A stretch of 64,000 nt of DNA from Planomonospora_B alba. GTDB lineage: Bacteria; Actinomycetota; Actinomycetes; Streptosporangiales; Streptosporangiaceae. Under the pieces are notes generated by a model, which had not been told where the DNA came from, did not search any database, and saw only the letters and a list, made by a program, of their open reading frames with translations. Below are positions 7,649 to 15,106 of the stretch, in pieces. The translations under genes were made by a program, and so were the position numbers. Every line of letters begins with the position of its first letter. Position 1 is the first letter of the stretch. The stretch lies in NCBI RefSeq assembly GCF_039534085.1, contig NZ_BAAAUT010000037.1, positions 1-64,000 on the forward strand. The letters are read 5' to 3'.

Positions 7649-9616
7649 GTGTCTGCCGCGCCAGAACTTCGCATCACCCTCGCCGGAGCCGAGCGTGTGG
7701 TGGCTGGGGGCACGACGTACGGCGACGTCCTCGGGGCCGACGGCCGCTCGGTGGTCGCCGCCCGGGCGAACGGCGAGCTGAAGGACCTCGCGGCCGCCGT
7801 GGCCGACGGCGACGTGATCGAGCCCGTCGAGGCCGGCAGCGCCGACGGCCGGGCGATCATCCGCCACTCCACCGCGCACGTCATGGCCCAGGCCGTCCAG
7901 GAGATCTTCCCCGAGGCGAAGCTCGGCATCGGCCCGCCGGTCGAGAACGGCTTCTACTACGACTTCGACGTCGCCGCCCCGTTCACCCCCGAGGACCTCA
8001 AGCGCATCGAGAAGCGCATGCGCGAGATCGTCAAGCAGGGCCAGCTCTTCTCCCGCCGCGCCGTCTCCGACGACGACGCGCGCGCCGAGCTGGCCGCCGA
8101 GCCGTACAAGCTGGAGCTGATCGGGCTCAAGGCCGGCGCGGCCGACGAGGAGAGCGTCGAGGTCGGCGCCGGCCAGCTGACCATCTACGACAACCTCGAC
8201 CCCAAGACCGGCGAGCTGTGCTGGAAGGACCTGTGCCGCGGCCCGCACGTGCCGAGCACCCGCTCCATCCCGGCGTTCAAGCTGATGCGCTCCGGCGGTG
8301 CCTACTGGCGGGGCAGCGAGAAGAACCCGCAGCTGCAGCGGATCTACGGCACCGCCTGGGAGTCGCGCGAGAGGCAGGACGAATACCTCCACCTGCTGGA
8401 GGAGGCCGAGAAGCGCGACCACCGCAAGCTCGGCGCCGAGCTCGACCTGTTCAGCTTCCCCGACGAGCTGGGCTCCGGCCTGCCGGTCTTCCACCCCAAG
8501 GGCGGCGTGATCCGCAAGATCATGGAGGACTACTCCCGGCGCCGGCACGAGGAGGCGGGCTACTCCTTCGTCAACACCCCGCACATCACGAAGGAGAACC
8601 TGTACCAGGTCTCCGGCCACCTGGACTGGTACGCCGACGGCATGTTCCCGCCCATGGAGCTGGAGGGCGCGAGATACTACCTCAAGCCCATGAACTGCCC
8701 GATGCACAACCTGGTCTTCCGGGCGCGCGGGCGGTCCTACCGGGAGCTGCCGCTGCGGTTGTTCGAGTTCGGCACCGTCTACCGCTACGAGAAGTCGGGC
8801 GTCGTGCACGGCCTGACCCGGGTGCGCGGCCTGACCCAGGACGACGCGCACATCTACTGCACCCGCGAGCAGATGCGCGACGAGCTGGTCTCGCTGCTCC
8901 GCTTCGTGCTCGACCTGCTGCGCGACTACGGCCTGCGCGACTTCTACCTGGAGCTGTCCACCAAGGACCCGGAGAAGTTCGTCGGCAGCGACGAGGACTG
9001 GGAGGAGGCGACCCGGACGCTGCGCGAGGTCGCCGAGTCCGAGAACCTCGAGCTCGTCCTCGACCCGGGCGGCGCGGCCTTCTACGGGCCGAAGATCTCC
9101 GTGCAGGCGCGCGACGCGATCGGCCGCTCCTGGCAGATGTCGACGATCCAGCTCGACTTCAACCTGCCGCAGCGCTTCGAGCTGGAGTACCAGGCGGCCG
9201 ACGGCTCCCGGCAGCGGCCCGTCATGATCCACCGGGCGCTGTTCGGCTCGATCGAGCGCTTCTTCGGCGTCCTGGTCGAGCACTACGCGGGCGCCTTCCC
9301 GCCCTGGCTCGCCCCGGTCCAGGCCGTCGGCATCCCGATCGCCGACGCCCACGTGCCCTACCTGCAGGACCTGGCCAAGAAGGCCCGGGAGCGGGGCGTG
9401 CGGATCGAGGTGGACGCCTCCGACGACCGGATGCAGAAGAAGATCCGCAACGCGCAGAAGGCCAAGGTGCCGTTCATGCTGCTGGCGGGCGACGAGGACA
9501 TCGCCAACGGCGCGGTCTCCTTCCGCTTCCGCAACGGCGAGCAGAAGAACGGCGTCCCGGTGGACCAGGCGATCGACGAGATCGTCGACGCGATCGAGCG
9601 CCGCGTCCAGGTCTGA
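7649..9616 (+). CDS. thrS: threonyl-tRNA synthetase
   Basis: A 655-residue class II synthetase that charges tRNA-Thr. Domains in order: TGS (about 1-65), the second additional editing domain with HSTAHVMAQ (His73), the catalytic core with motif 1 and the zinc-ligand region MNCPMH (Cys350), motif 3 around IHRALFGSIERF, and the C-terminal anticodon-binding domain from about residue 555. The GTG at 7649 has AAGGAG 6-7 bases upstream. It opens the conserved thrS-HIT-pgsA-acyltransferase-pimA neighbourhood, although here an Asp23 gene on the other strand lies next to it. Confidence 0.96.
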   Translation: MSAAPELRITLAGAERVVAGGTTYGDVLGADGRSVVAARANGELKDLAAAVADGDVIEPVEAGSADGRAIIRHSTAHVMAQAVQEIFPEAKLGIGPPVENGFYYDFDVAAPFTPEDLKRIEKRMREIVKQGQLFSRRAVSDDDARAELAAEPYKLELIGLKAGAADEESVEVGAGQLTIYDNLDPKTGELCWKDLCRGPHVPSTRSIPAFKLMRSGGAYWRGSEKNPQLQRIYGTAWESRERQDEYLHLLEEAEKRDHRKLGAELDLFSFPDELGSGLPVFHPKGGVIRKIMEDYSRRRHEEAGYSFVNTPHITKENLYQVSGHLDWYADGMFPPMELEGARYYLKPMNCPMHNLVFRARGRSYRELPLRLFEFGTVYRYEKSGVVHGLTRVRGLTQDDAHIYCTREQMRDELVSLLRFVLDLLRDYGLRDFYLELSTKDPEKFVGSDEDWEEATRTLREVAESENLELVLDPGGAAFYGPKISVQARDAIGRSWQMSTIQLDFNLPQRFELEYQAADGSRQRPVMIHRALFGSIERFFGVLVEHYAGAFPPWLAPVQAVGIPIADAHVPYLQDLAKKARERGVRIEVDASDDRMQKKIRNAQKAKVPFMLLAGDEDIANGAVSFRFRNGEQKNGVPVDQAIDEIVDAIERRVQV

Positions 9617-9682
9617 AGCCGCGGCCGGCTCCGGTCGCCGCCCGGCCCGCTCCGTGACCTCCGGACCCGGCCGCGGTGCCGT

Positions 9683-9740
9683 GATCGGGCCGCGGTCCTG
9701 ATCGGTCCGGGGTCACGGGGCCGCGATCGGGCCGCGGTCC
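9683..9740 (+). repeat. 16-bp direct repeat downstream of thrS
   Basis: GATCGGGCCGCGGTCC occurs at 9683-9698 and 9725-9740, separated by 26 bases of similar sequence. The second copy supplies the left arm of the terminator hairpin at 9732-9751. Confidence 0.8.
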
Positions 9741-9751
9741 CCGGACCGCGG
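9732..9751. terminator. thrS / asp23 terminator hairpin
   Basis: CCGCGGTC (9732-9739) and GACCGCGG (9744-9751) form a perfect 8-bp stem with a 4-base loop. It lies between the converging thrS and Asp23-family genes. Confidence 0.55.
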
Positions 9752-9843
9752 TGCCGCGACCGGGCCGGACACGCGGGCGGGCGGCGGGCCGCACACCGTG
9801 CGTTACGGCCCGCCGCCCGCGCCCGTGCCGTTCTCCGCGCCGG

Positions 9844-10371
9844 TCAGGCGCCGGCGGCCGGCTCGGAGCCGGCCTCGCCCGGCAGGCGCACGTCGTCGAC
9901 GGTGACGTTGACCTCGACGACCCGCATGCCCAGCATCCGGCTGACCGTGCGGGCCACGTTGGTCTTCACCTCGTTGGCCACGTCCATCACCACGTGGCCG
10001 TACTCCGCCACGATCGCCACGTCCACGGCGACGGTGCGGTCCTGGACGTGGGCGACCACGCCGCGGGGCAGCCCGGCGCGCTCCCGGACCGCCTCGGCCA
10101 GTTGCCCGGGATCGGTGCCCAGACCGGCGACCCCCGCCACCTCCAGGGTGGCGAGCGCGGCGACCTTCTCGACCACCTCGTCGGCCACCTTGATCCGGCC
10201 CTTCACCACGGCCGACGACACCGGCTCGGGGGCCGCCGCCACGGACGCGCCGAGCGAGAACGGGCGGACGGCGGGGGCCGCCGCGGCGGGGGGCTCGGGA
10301 GAGGAACCGGTCTCCCGGGCCGCCTCCTCGATGGTCTCGTCGACGGTTTCCTCGACGGAGACGTCGGTCAT
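9844..10371 (-). CDS. Asp23/Gls24 family envelope stress protein
   Basis: A 175-residue protein. The first 60 residues are acidic and alanine/proline rich. The remaining part is an Asp23/Gls24 domain (about residues 60-165) with the conserved start KGRIKVADEVVEKVAALATLEVAGVAG and the segment VAIVAEYGHVVMDVANEVKTNV. Members associate with the membrane through partner proteins and are linked to alkaline shock and envelope stress in Gram-positive bacteria; no membrane segment is present here. The molecular role is not known. It is transcribed alone, divergent from the HIT gene. Confidence 0.82.
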   Translation of the reverse strand: MTDVSVEETVDETIEEAARETGSSPEPPAAAAPAVRPFSLGASVAAAPEPVSSAVVKGRIKVADEVVEKVAALATLEVAGVAGLGTDPGQLAEAVRERAGLPRGVVAHVQDRTVAVDVAIVAEYGHVVMDVANEVKTNVARTVSRMLGMRVVEVNVTVDDVRLPGEAGSEPAAGA

Positions 10372-10484
10372 CTGCTGCTCCTCGGCTGTGTTCTGTCACG
10401 CTCGCTGGGACTGTGCCGAAATTATGCACCGTATGCCCGTATCGATGACCGGGAGGCGCCGGTCCGGCCGGGTTCACCGGGCAA

Positions 10485-10490
10485 TATGCT
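10485..10490 (+). promoter_or_regulatory. -10 element of the HIT gene (leaderless)
   Basis: TATGCT ends 7 bases before the ATG at 10498. No ribosome site precedes that ATG, so the transcript is probably leaderless. Confidence 0.5.
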
Positions 10491-10497
10491 GGCCGCC

Positions 10498-11049
10498 ATG
10501 AGCAACGAGCCAGAGCTGCAGCGGGGGGCAGGAACGCCGGACGCGTTCGAGAGGCTCTGGACCCCTCACCGGATGGCGTACATCAAGGGCGAGAACAAGC
10601 CCACCGGCTCGGGGCCGGAGGACGGCTGCCCGTTCTGCGAGATCCCGAAGCTGGGCGACGAGGACGGCCTGATCGTGGCGCGCGGCGAGGCCGTCTACGC
10701 CGTCCTGAACCTCTACCCCTACAACTCCGGGCACCTGCTGGTCTGCCCCTACCGGCACATCTCGGACTACACCGACCTGACCGCCGCCGAGACCGCGGAG
10801 TTCTCCGACTTCACCCGGCGCGCCCTGGCCGCCCTGCGCAAGGCCAGCGGCGCGCAGGGCTTCAACGTGGGCATGAACCTCGGCGGCGTGGCCGGCGCCG
10901 GCATCGCCGCCCACCTGCACCAGCACGTGGTGCCCCGCTGGGGCGGCGACACCAACTTCATGCCCGTGGTCGGCCAGACCAAGGTGCTGCCTCAGCTGCT
11001 CCGCGACACCAGGTCGCTGCTGGCCGGCTGCTGGCCCTCCGAGGGGTAG
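10498..11049 (+). CDS. HIT-family hydrolase / Ap4A phosphorylase-like
   Basis: A 183-residue protein of the histidine triad superfamily, expected to split dinucleoside polyphosphates or nucleotidyl conjugates. The catalytic triad is HLHQHVV (about residues 140-146), preceded by GFNVGMNLGGVAGAGIAAH. The segment CPFCEI is typical of the actinobacterial branch related to M. tuberculosis Rv2613c, a known Ap4A phosphorylase. The start at 10498 is preferred over the ATG at 10486, which falls inside the -10 box. In mycobacteria this gene sits directly before pgsA; here three opposite-strand genes intervene. Its 3' end overlaps the converging membrane protein gene by 58 bases. Confidence 0.88.
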   Translation: MSNEPELQRGAGTPDAFERLWTPHRMAYIKGENKPTGSGPEDGCPFCEIPKLGDEDGLIVARGEAVYAVLNLYPYNSGHLLVCPYRHISDYTDLTAAETAEFSDFTRRALAALRKASGAQGFNVGMNLGGVAGAGIAAHLHQHVVPRWGGDTNFMPVVGQTKVLPQLLRDTRSLLAGCWPSEG

Positions 11050-13238
11050 GGCGGCACGCCGTCGCGCAGCACCGCGACGCCCGCCGAGATCACCAGCGGC
11101 AGCGCCAGGGCCAGCGCCATGGACAGCACCGCCGCGCCGGAGTCGTTGACGAGCATGCCGACCACCCCGCTGACCAGCGTGCCGATCAGCCCGGCCCGCA
11201 GCGCGGGGGAGTAGGCGAACGCGGCCGGCAGCACCCCGGCGCTGGCCGTCTCGGGGTGCAGCATCGCGTAGACGAGGAACGCCAGCGCCACGATCACGAT
11301 CGGCATCAGGTTCGGGCTGAGGAAGGTGCCGACCATCGCGCCGAACTTGCGCCAGATCACGTCCATCGCCTCGCCGCTGACGATCTGGCCGACGAACCGG
11401 CCGAGATGGGTCTGCGCGGCCGGCGGGCGCAGGTTGTCGAGGTAGGCGATCGCCATCACGGTGACGCCTCCCGCCACGCACAGCGCGCCGAGCCGGACGA
11501 CCGAGACCCGCCGCCCCCCGAGCAGCAGCGCGGCCACCGCGATGCCCGGCACGAACGCGATCACGCCGCCGAAGTCGCTGCCCACGCCGGGCCAGCCGCC
11601 CAGGACCATCGCCGAGCAGCCGAGCAGCACGACGGTCGCCACCGCGGCCCGCCTGCGGCCCCGCCTCAGCAGCCGGTGGGCGAGCATCGCCGACAGCAGC
11701 AGCACCGAGGTGGCCAGCAGCGCGAACGGGATGTTGCCCAGGCCGTAGTAGCGCGCGCCCACCACGGCCGTGTAGCCCATCACGCTGTCGAGCTGCAGGG
11801 GCGTGCCGGCCAGCAGGTCGCCGGCGAGCACCGCCGCGGTGACCCCCGACACGACCGCCGCCGGTCCGAGCGGGCTGCCGTTGCGCAGGGCCGCGCGCCG
11901 GGGCCGGGCCCGGGAACCGCGCCGCCTCCCTCCGGAGCGCAGGAGCGGCCGGACGCGCGCCCACAGGAACGGCACCGCCAGCGCCGCCGCGGTCAGCAGC
12001 AGCGCGCCCCCGGCGATCCCCAGGGCGAGTTCGAGCGCCGGGGTCCGCGCGTGGCGCCAGCCGGTGAGGTTGACCAGGTAGGTGGAGACCGGGACCGAGG
12101 CGAGCACGAGCGCCGCCACGCGCACCCGGCCCAGGCCGCGCCGGCGGCGCAGCAGCAGGAAGGCGGTGGCGTAGAAGACGACCTGGAGCACGGCGACGGC
12201 GCTGAAGAAGACCCCGCCGACCTCTCTGATCGTCCGGCCGGCCGTGTCGGCCGCCTCCAGCTCGGCCTGCGCGGCCGCCGTCCCGCCGGTACGGCCCGCA
12301 CTCTCCCGCCACGGCGTGCCGACCACCGTGGGCGGGACCGGGACGCCGGCGACGGAGAGCACGGTGGCGGTGATGTCCGGCAGGATCGTGACGTCCTCGC
12401 GCCGGGTGGAGGCCGCGCCGAGGAACCGGCCCTGGGCCTGCGCCCCGGCGCGCATCATGGCCACCCGCAGGTGCGGCTGCGCTCCGTGGTCGGACAGGCC
12501 CGCCAGCAGCACGGTGGCGTCGGGAGGGAGCACGCTGAGCACCGCCCCGGCCTTGACGTCGGCCCGGCGCAGCGCGGTCGCCCGCTCCTGCGGGGTGAGG
12601 GCGTCCTCGACCGCGGGCAGCCGGTCGCCGCCGAGGTACGGCCGGATCAGGTCGTCCACGTCGACCGCGATCACCCGGCACGCGGTGAGGGCGTCCGCGC
12701 GGATCTGCGCGGGGGAGGGCGCGTAGTGGTCCACCGTCCCGGTCCGGTCGGCGAGGGCCAGCGCGGCGCCCGGGCCGATCGCGAGCGTGCACTCGCCCGC
12801 GGCGCGCACGGCCTCGCCGAGCGTCCCGGCGTTGCGCTGCCCGGCGACGTCGAGCAGGTAGCGGTAGCCGGGGACGACCGCCCCGGTGCCGGACGGCTCG
12901 GGCACCGGCGGCAGGCCGCAGGAGTAGCCCACCGCGGACCTGATCCCGGCCGAGACCGTCAGCCACGCGTCGTAGGGGCAGGTCACCCGGGCCACCGCGC
13001 GGACCGAGAGCGAGCCGACCGCGCTCTGCGCGGCCAGCTGCCACAGGTTGGGCGTGCCCTGCGGGCTCAGATCGCTCCAGCGCAGGCCGGGTACCCCGAT
13101 CAGCACCGCCCGGCCCTCCACCGGGGCCGAGGTGCGCCCCGGCCCGTCCGCCCGGCCCTCCACCGGGGCGGAGGCCCGCGCCGCGCCGGGCCACAGCACG
13201 CCCAGCACCAGCGCGAGCACCAGCAGTGTGCGCCTCAT
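10992..13238 (-). CDS. large membrane protein with AlkP-like extracytoplasmic domain
   Basis: A 748-residue protein of unknown function. It has an N-terminal signal segment (1-24) and then an extracytoplasmic domain of about 330 residues. That domain resembles the alkaline-phosphatase superfamily in layout (VLIGVPGLRWSDL near the start, LLAGLSDHGAQPHLRVA near the end), without a convincing complete metal site. About ten to twelve membrane helices follow from residue 340. A Cys pair (TCPYD and YSCG) could form a disulfide. The ATG at 13238 has GGAGG 6-8 bases upstream. It may act on a surface polymer or lipid, which is a guess from architecture and from its place beside PI-lipid genes. Confidence 0.6.
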   Translation of the reverse strand: MRRTLLVLALVLGVLWPGAARASAPVEGRADGPGRTSAPVEGRAVLIGVPGLRWSDLSPQGTPNLWQLAAQSAVGSLSVRAVARVTCPYDAWLTVSAGIRSAVGYSCGLPPVPEPSGTGAVVPGYRYLLDVAGQRNAGTLGEAVRAAGECTLAIGPGAALALADRTGTVDHYAPSPAQIRADALTACRVIAVDVDDLIRPYLGGDRLPAVEDALTPQERATALRRADVKAGAVLSVLPPDATVLLAGLSDHGAQPHLRVAMMRAGAQAQGRFLGAASTRREDVTILPDITATVLSVAGVPVPPTVVGTPWRESAGRTGGTAAAQAELEAADTAGRTIREVGGVFFSAVAVLQVVFYATAFLLLRRRRGLGRVRVAALVLASVPVSTYLVNLTGWRHARTPALELALGIAGGALLLTAAALAVPFLWARVRPLLRSGGRRRGSRARPRRAALRNGSPLGPAAVVSGVTAAVLAGDLLAGTPLQLDSVMGYTAVVGARYYGLGNIPFALLATSVLLLSAMLAHRLLRRGRRRAAVATVVLLGCSAMVLGGWPGVGSDFGGVIAFVPGIAVAALLLGGRRVSVVRLGALCVAGGVTVMAIAYLDNLRPPAAQTHLGRFVGQIVSGEAMDVIWRKFGAMVGTFLSPNLMPIVIVALAFLVYAMLHPETASAGVLPAAFAYSPALRAGLIGTLVSGVVGMLVNDSGAAVLSMALALALPLVISAGVAVLRDGVPPYPSEGQQPASSDLVSRSS
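13106..13169 (-). repeat. 22-bp direct repeat inside the membrane protein gene
   Basis: A 22-base sequence at 13106-13127 recurs exactly at 13148-13169, 42 bases (14 codons) apart. It duplicates the peptide SAPVEGRA just after the signal segment, a small in-frame duplication. Confidence 0.8.
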
Positions 13239-13368
13239 CGGTGACCTCCCCGGACCTCGCCGTCGAACGTTCGGTATCGGATGCTGGCACCGTAGGGGAA
13301 GATCACGCGCCGGGTCCATCGGAACCGGCGCGGAAGGGGGGCGGGGACCCGCGGGCGAGGCGGGGCCG

Positions 13369-14970
13369 CTACGGGAGGAGGGCCGGCGTGGCCGCGCTCT
13401 CGTTGTGCAGCCGGTCCAGGGCGGAGACGAGGTAGGTCCCGCCGCCGCTGACGGGCAGCTTCTGGCGCGCGCCGGAGGAGGCGGGCACGACCGCGACCAG
13501 GTTGCGGGCGTCGGCCACCGCGCACGCGTCGGCGGCGCCGGAGGCGACCCGGTAGACCGCGTAGGCGCGGGCGCCGGGGGAGGACTTCCACGACAGCGCG
13601 GCGCCCTGGAGCCGGACGTCGGCGGGGCGGGCCGGGGCGCCGCCGCCGAGGTCCGGCATCAGCGGCATCAGGGCCGGGCGGGAGTAGTGGGTCTTCTCGA
13701 CCCGGTCCATCGCGCCGAGCGGGTTGCTGCGGATCTGCTTGGCGCTGAAGTAGACGTCGCCCTGGACCTGCGGGTGCCTGCGGTTGCGGGTCAGGTGGGA
13801 GGAGAGCTCGCCGGGCCGTTTCCAGGCCGGGGTGTCGGCGGCGCCCACCCGGTACAGGGCCTGGCCGATGTACAGGTGCACGCCGGTGCCCTCGACCTGC
13901 TCGGCCCACCACGGCATCAGCACGTCGTAGTCGGCGACCCGGAAGCCGCGGGGCCAGTAGAGCTGCGGCATGACGTAGTCGACGGTGCCCTTGCGGATCC
14001 AGTGGCGGGCGTCGGCGTAGATGGCGTCGTAGGCGGACATGCCGCTGGTGGCGGAACCGGCCGGGTCGTTGGAGGCGTTGCGCCAGATGCCGAACGGGCT
14101 GATGCCGAACTTCACGTGCTTCTTGGTCGCGTGCACGACCCGGTCCACCTGGGCGACCAGCTTGTTGACGTTGGAGCGCCGCCAGTCGGCGAGCGTGGCG
14201 CCGCCGCCGTACCGGGCGTAGGCGGCGCCGTCCTTGAAGGCCGTGCCCCGGCCGGGATACGGGTAGAAGTAGTCGTCGAAGTGCACGCCGTCGACGTCGT
14301 AGCGGCTCACCACGTCCTTGATGACGGCGGTCACGTGGTCGCGGACGGCGGGCAGGCCGGGGTTGTAGTAGAGGCGGCCCTCGTGCTTGACGACCCAGTC
14401 GGGGTGGACCCGGGCCGGGTGGGAGGCCGGCAGGGAGCGCACGTCGTCGTCGTAGGCCGCGCGGTAGGGGTTGAACCAGGCGTGGAACTCCATGCCGCGC
14501 TTGTGCGCCTCGGCGATCAGGAAGGGCAGCGGGTCCCACCCGGGGTCCTTGCCCACCGTGCCGGTCAGGAACTTCGACCACGGCTCCAGGGAGGACCGGT
14601 AGAACGCGTCGGAGGCCGGGCGGACCTGGACGAAGACGGCGTTGATCCGGCGCTCGGCCGCGGCGTCGAGGAGCTTGACGTAGTCGGCCTTCTGCCGCGC
14701 GGCCGACTGGCCGGTGCGGGCCGGCCAGTCGATGTTGTTCACCGTGGCGATCCAGACGCCGCGCAGCTGCCGCTTGGGGTGGCGCGCGTCGGTGCGGCAC
14801 TGCGCGGCGGCGGCCGTCGTCTCGACCGCGGCGGCCGTGCCCGCGGCGGGCGCGTCCTGCGCGTTCCCCGGTCCGGAGGCCCCGGCGTCCCGAGGTCCGA
14901 AGGTGTAGGCGGCACCGAGAGTGAGCACGGAGAGGGCGGCGGCTGCAAGCAGTGGTCGTCCGGTTCGCAT
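13369..14970 (-). CDS. secreted family-10-like glycosyl hydrolase (GHL10)
   Basis: A 533-residue protein with an N-terminal export signal (residues 1-32, hydrophobic, ending AGASG). It is followed by a GHL10 (DUF187) TIM-barrel domain: RGVWIATVNNIDWP, then NAVFVQVRPASDAFY, DVDGVHFDDYFYPYP and VDYVMPQLYWPR. A C-terminal fibronectin-III-like module of about 85 residues follows (from ARPADVRLQG). Family members are predicted to cleave polysaccharides, possibly cell-wall linked; few have been tested. The Asp pair in HFDDYFYP is the likely catalytic or ligand site. Together with the AlkP-like gene it interrupts the HIT-pgsA order. Confidence 0.82.
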   Translation of the reverse strand: MRTGRPLLAAAALSVLTLGAAYTFGPRDAGASGPGNAQDAPAAGTAAAVETTAAAAQCRTDARHPKRQLRGVWIATVNNIDWPARTGQSAARQKADYVKLLDAAAERRINAVFVQVRPASDAFYRSSLEPWSKFLTGTVGKDPGWDPLPFLIAEAHKRGMEFHAWFNPYRAAYDDDVRSLPASHPARVHPDWVVKHEGRLYYNPGLPAVRDHVTAVIKDVVSRYDVDGVHFDDYFYPYPGRGTAFKDGAAYARYGGGATLADWRRSNVNKLVAQVDRVVHATKKHVKFGISPFGIWRNASNDPAGSATSGMSAYDAIYADARHWIRKGTVDYVMPQLYWPRGFRVADYDVLMPWWAEQVEGTGVHLYIGQALYRVGAADTPAWKRPGELSSHLTRNRRHPQVQGDVYFSAKQIRSNPLGAMDRVEKTHYSRPALMPLMPDLGGGAPARPADVRLQGAALSWKSSPGARAYAVYRVASGAADACAVADARNLVAVVPASSGARQKLPVSGGGTYLVSALDRLHNESAATPALLP

Positions 14971-15106
14971 GGACCACAGTGTGTCACCGGTCCCGCCGTG
15001 CTCCGGCCGGAAAAAAGAAATCGGTTCGTGATGCTTGTGTTACGGAAGTGAATCTCCGGGAGGTGTGGGGAGGCCGGGACGCGCCTCCCCGCGCCTCCGG
15101 AGCGGG

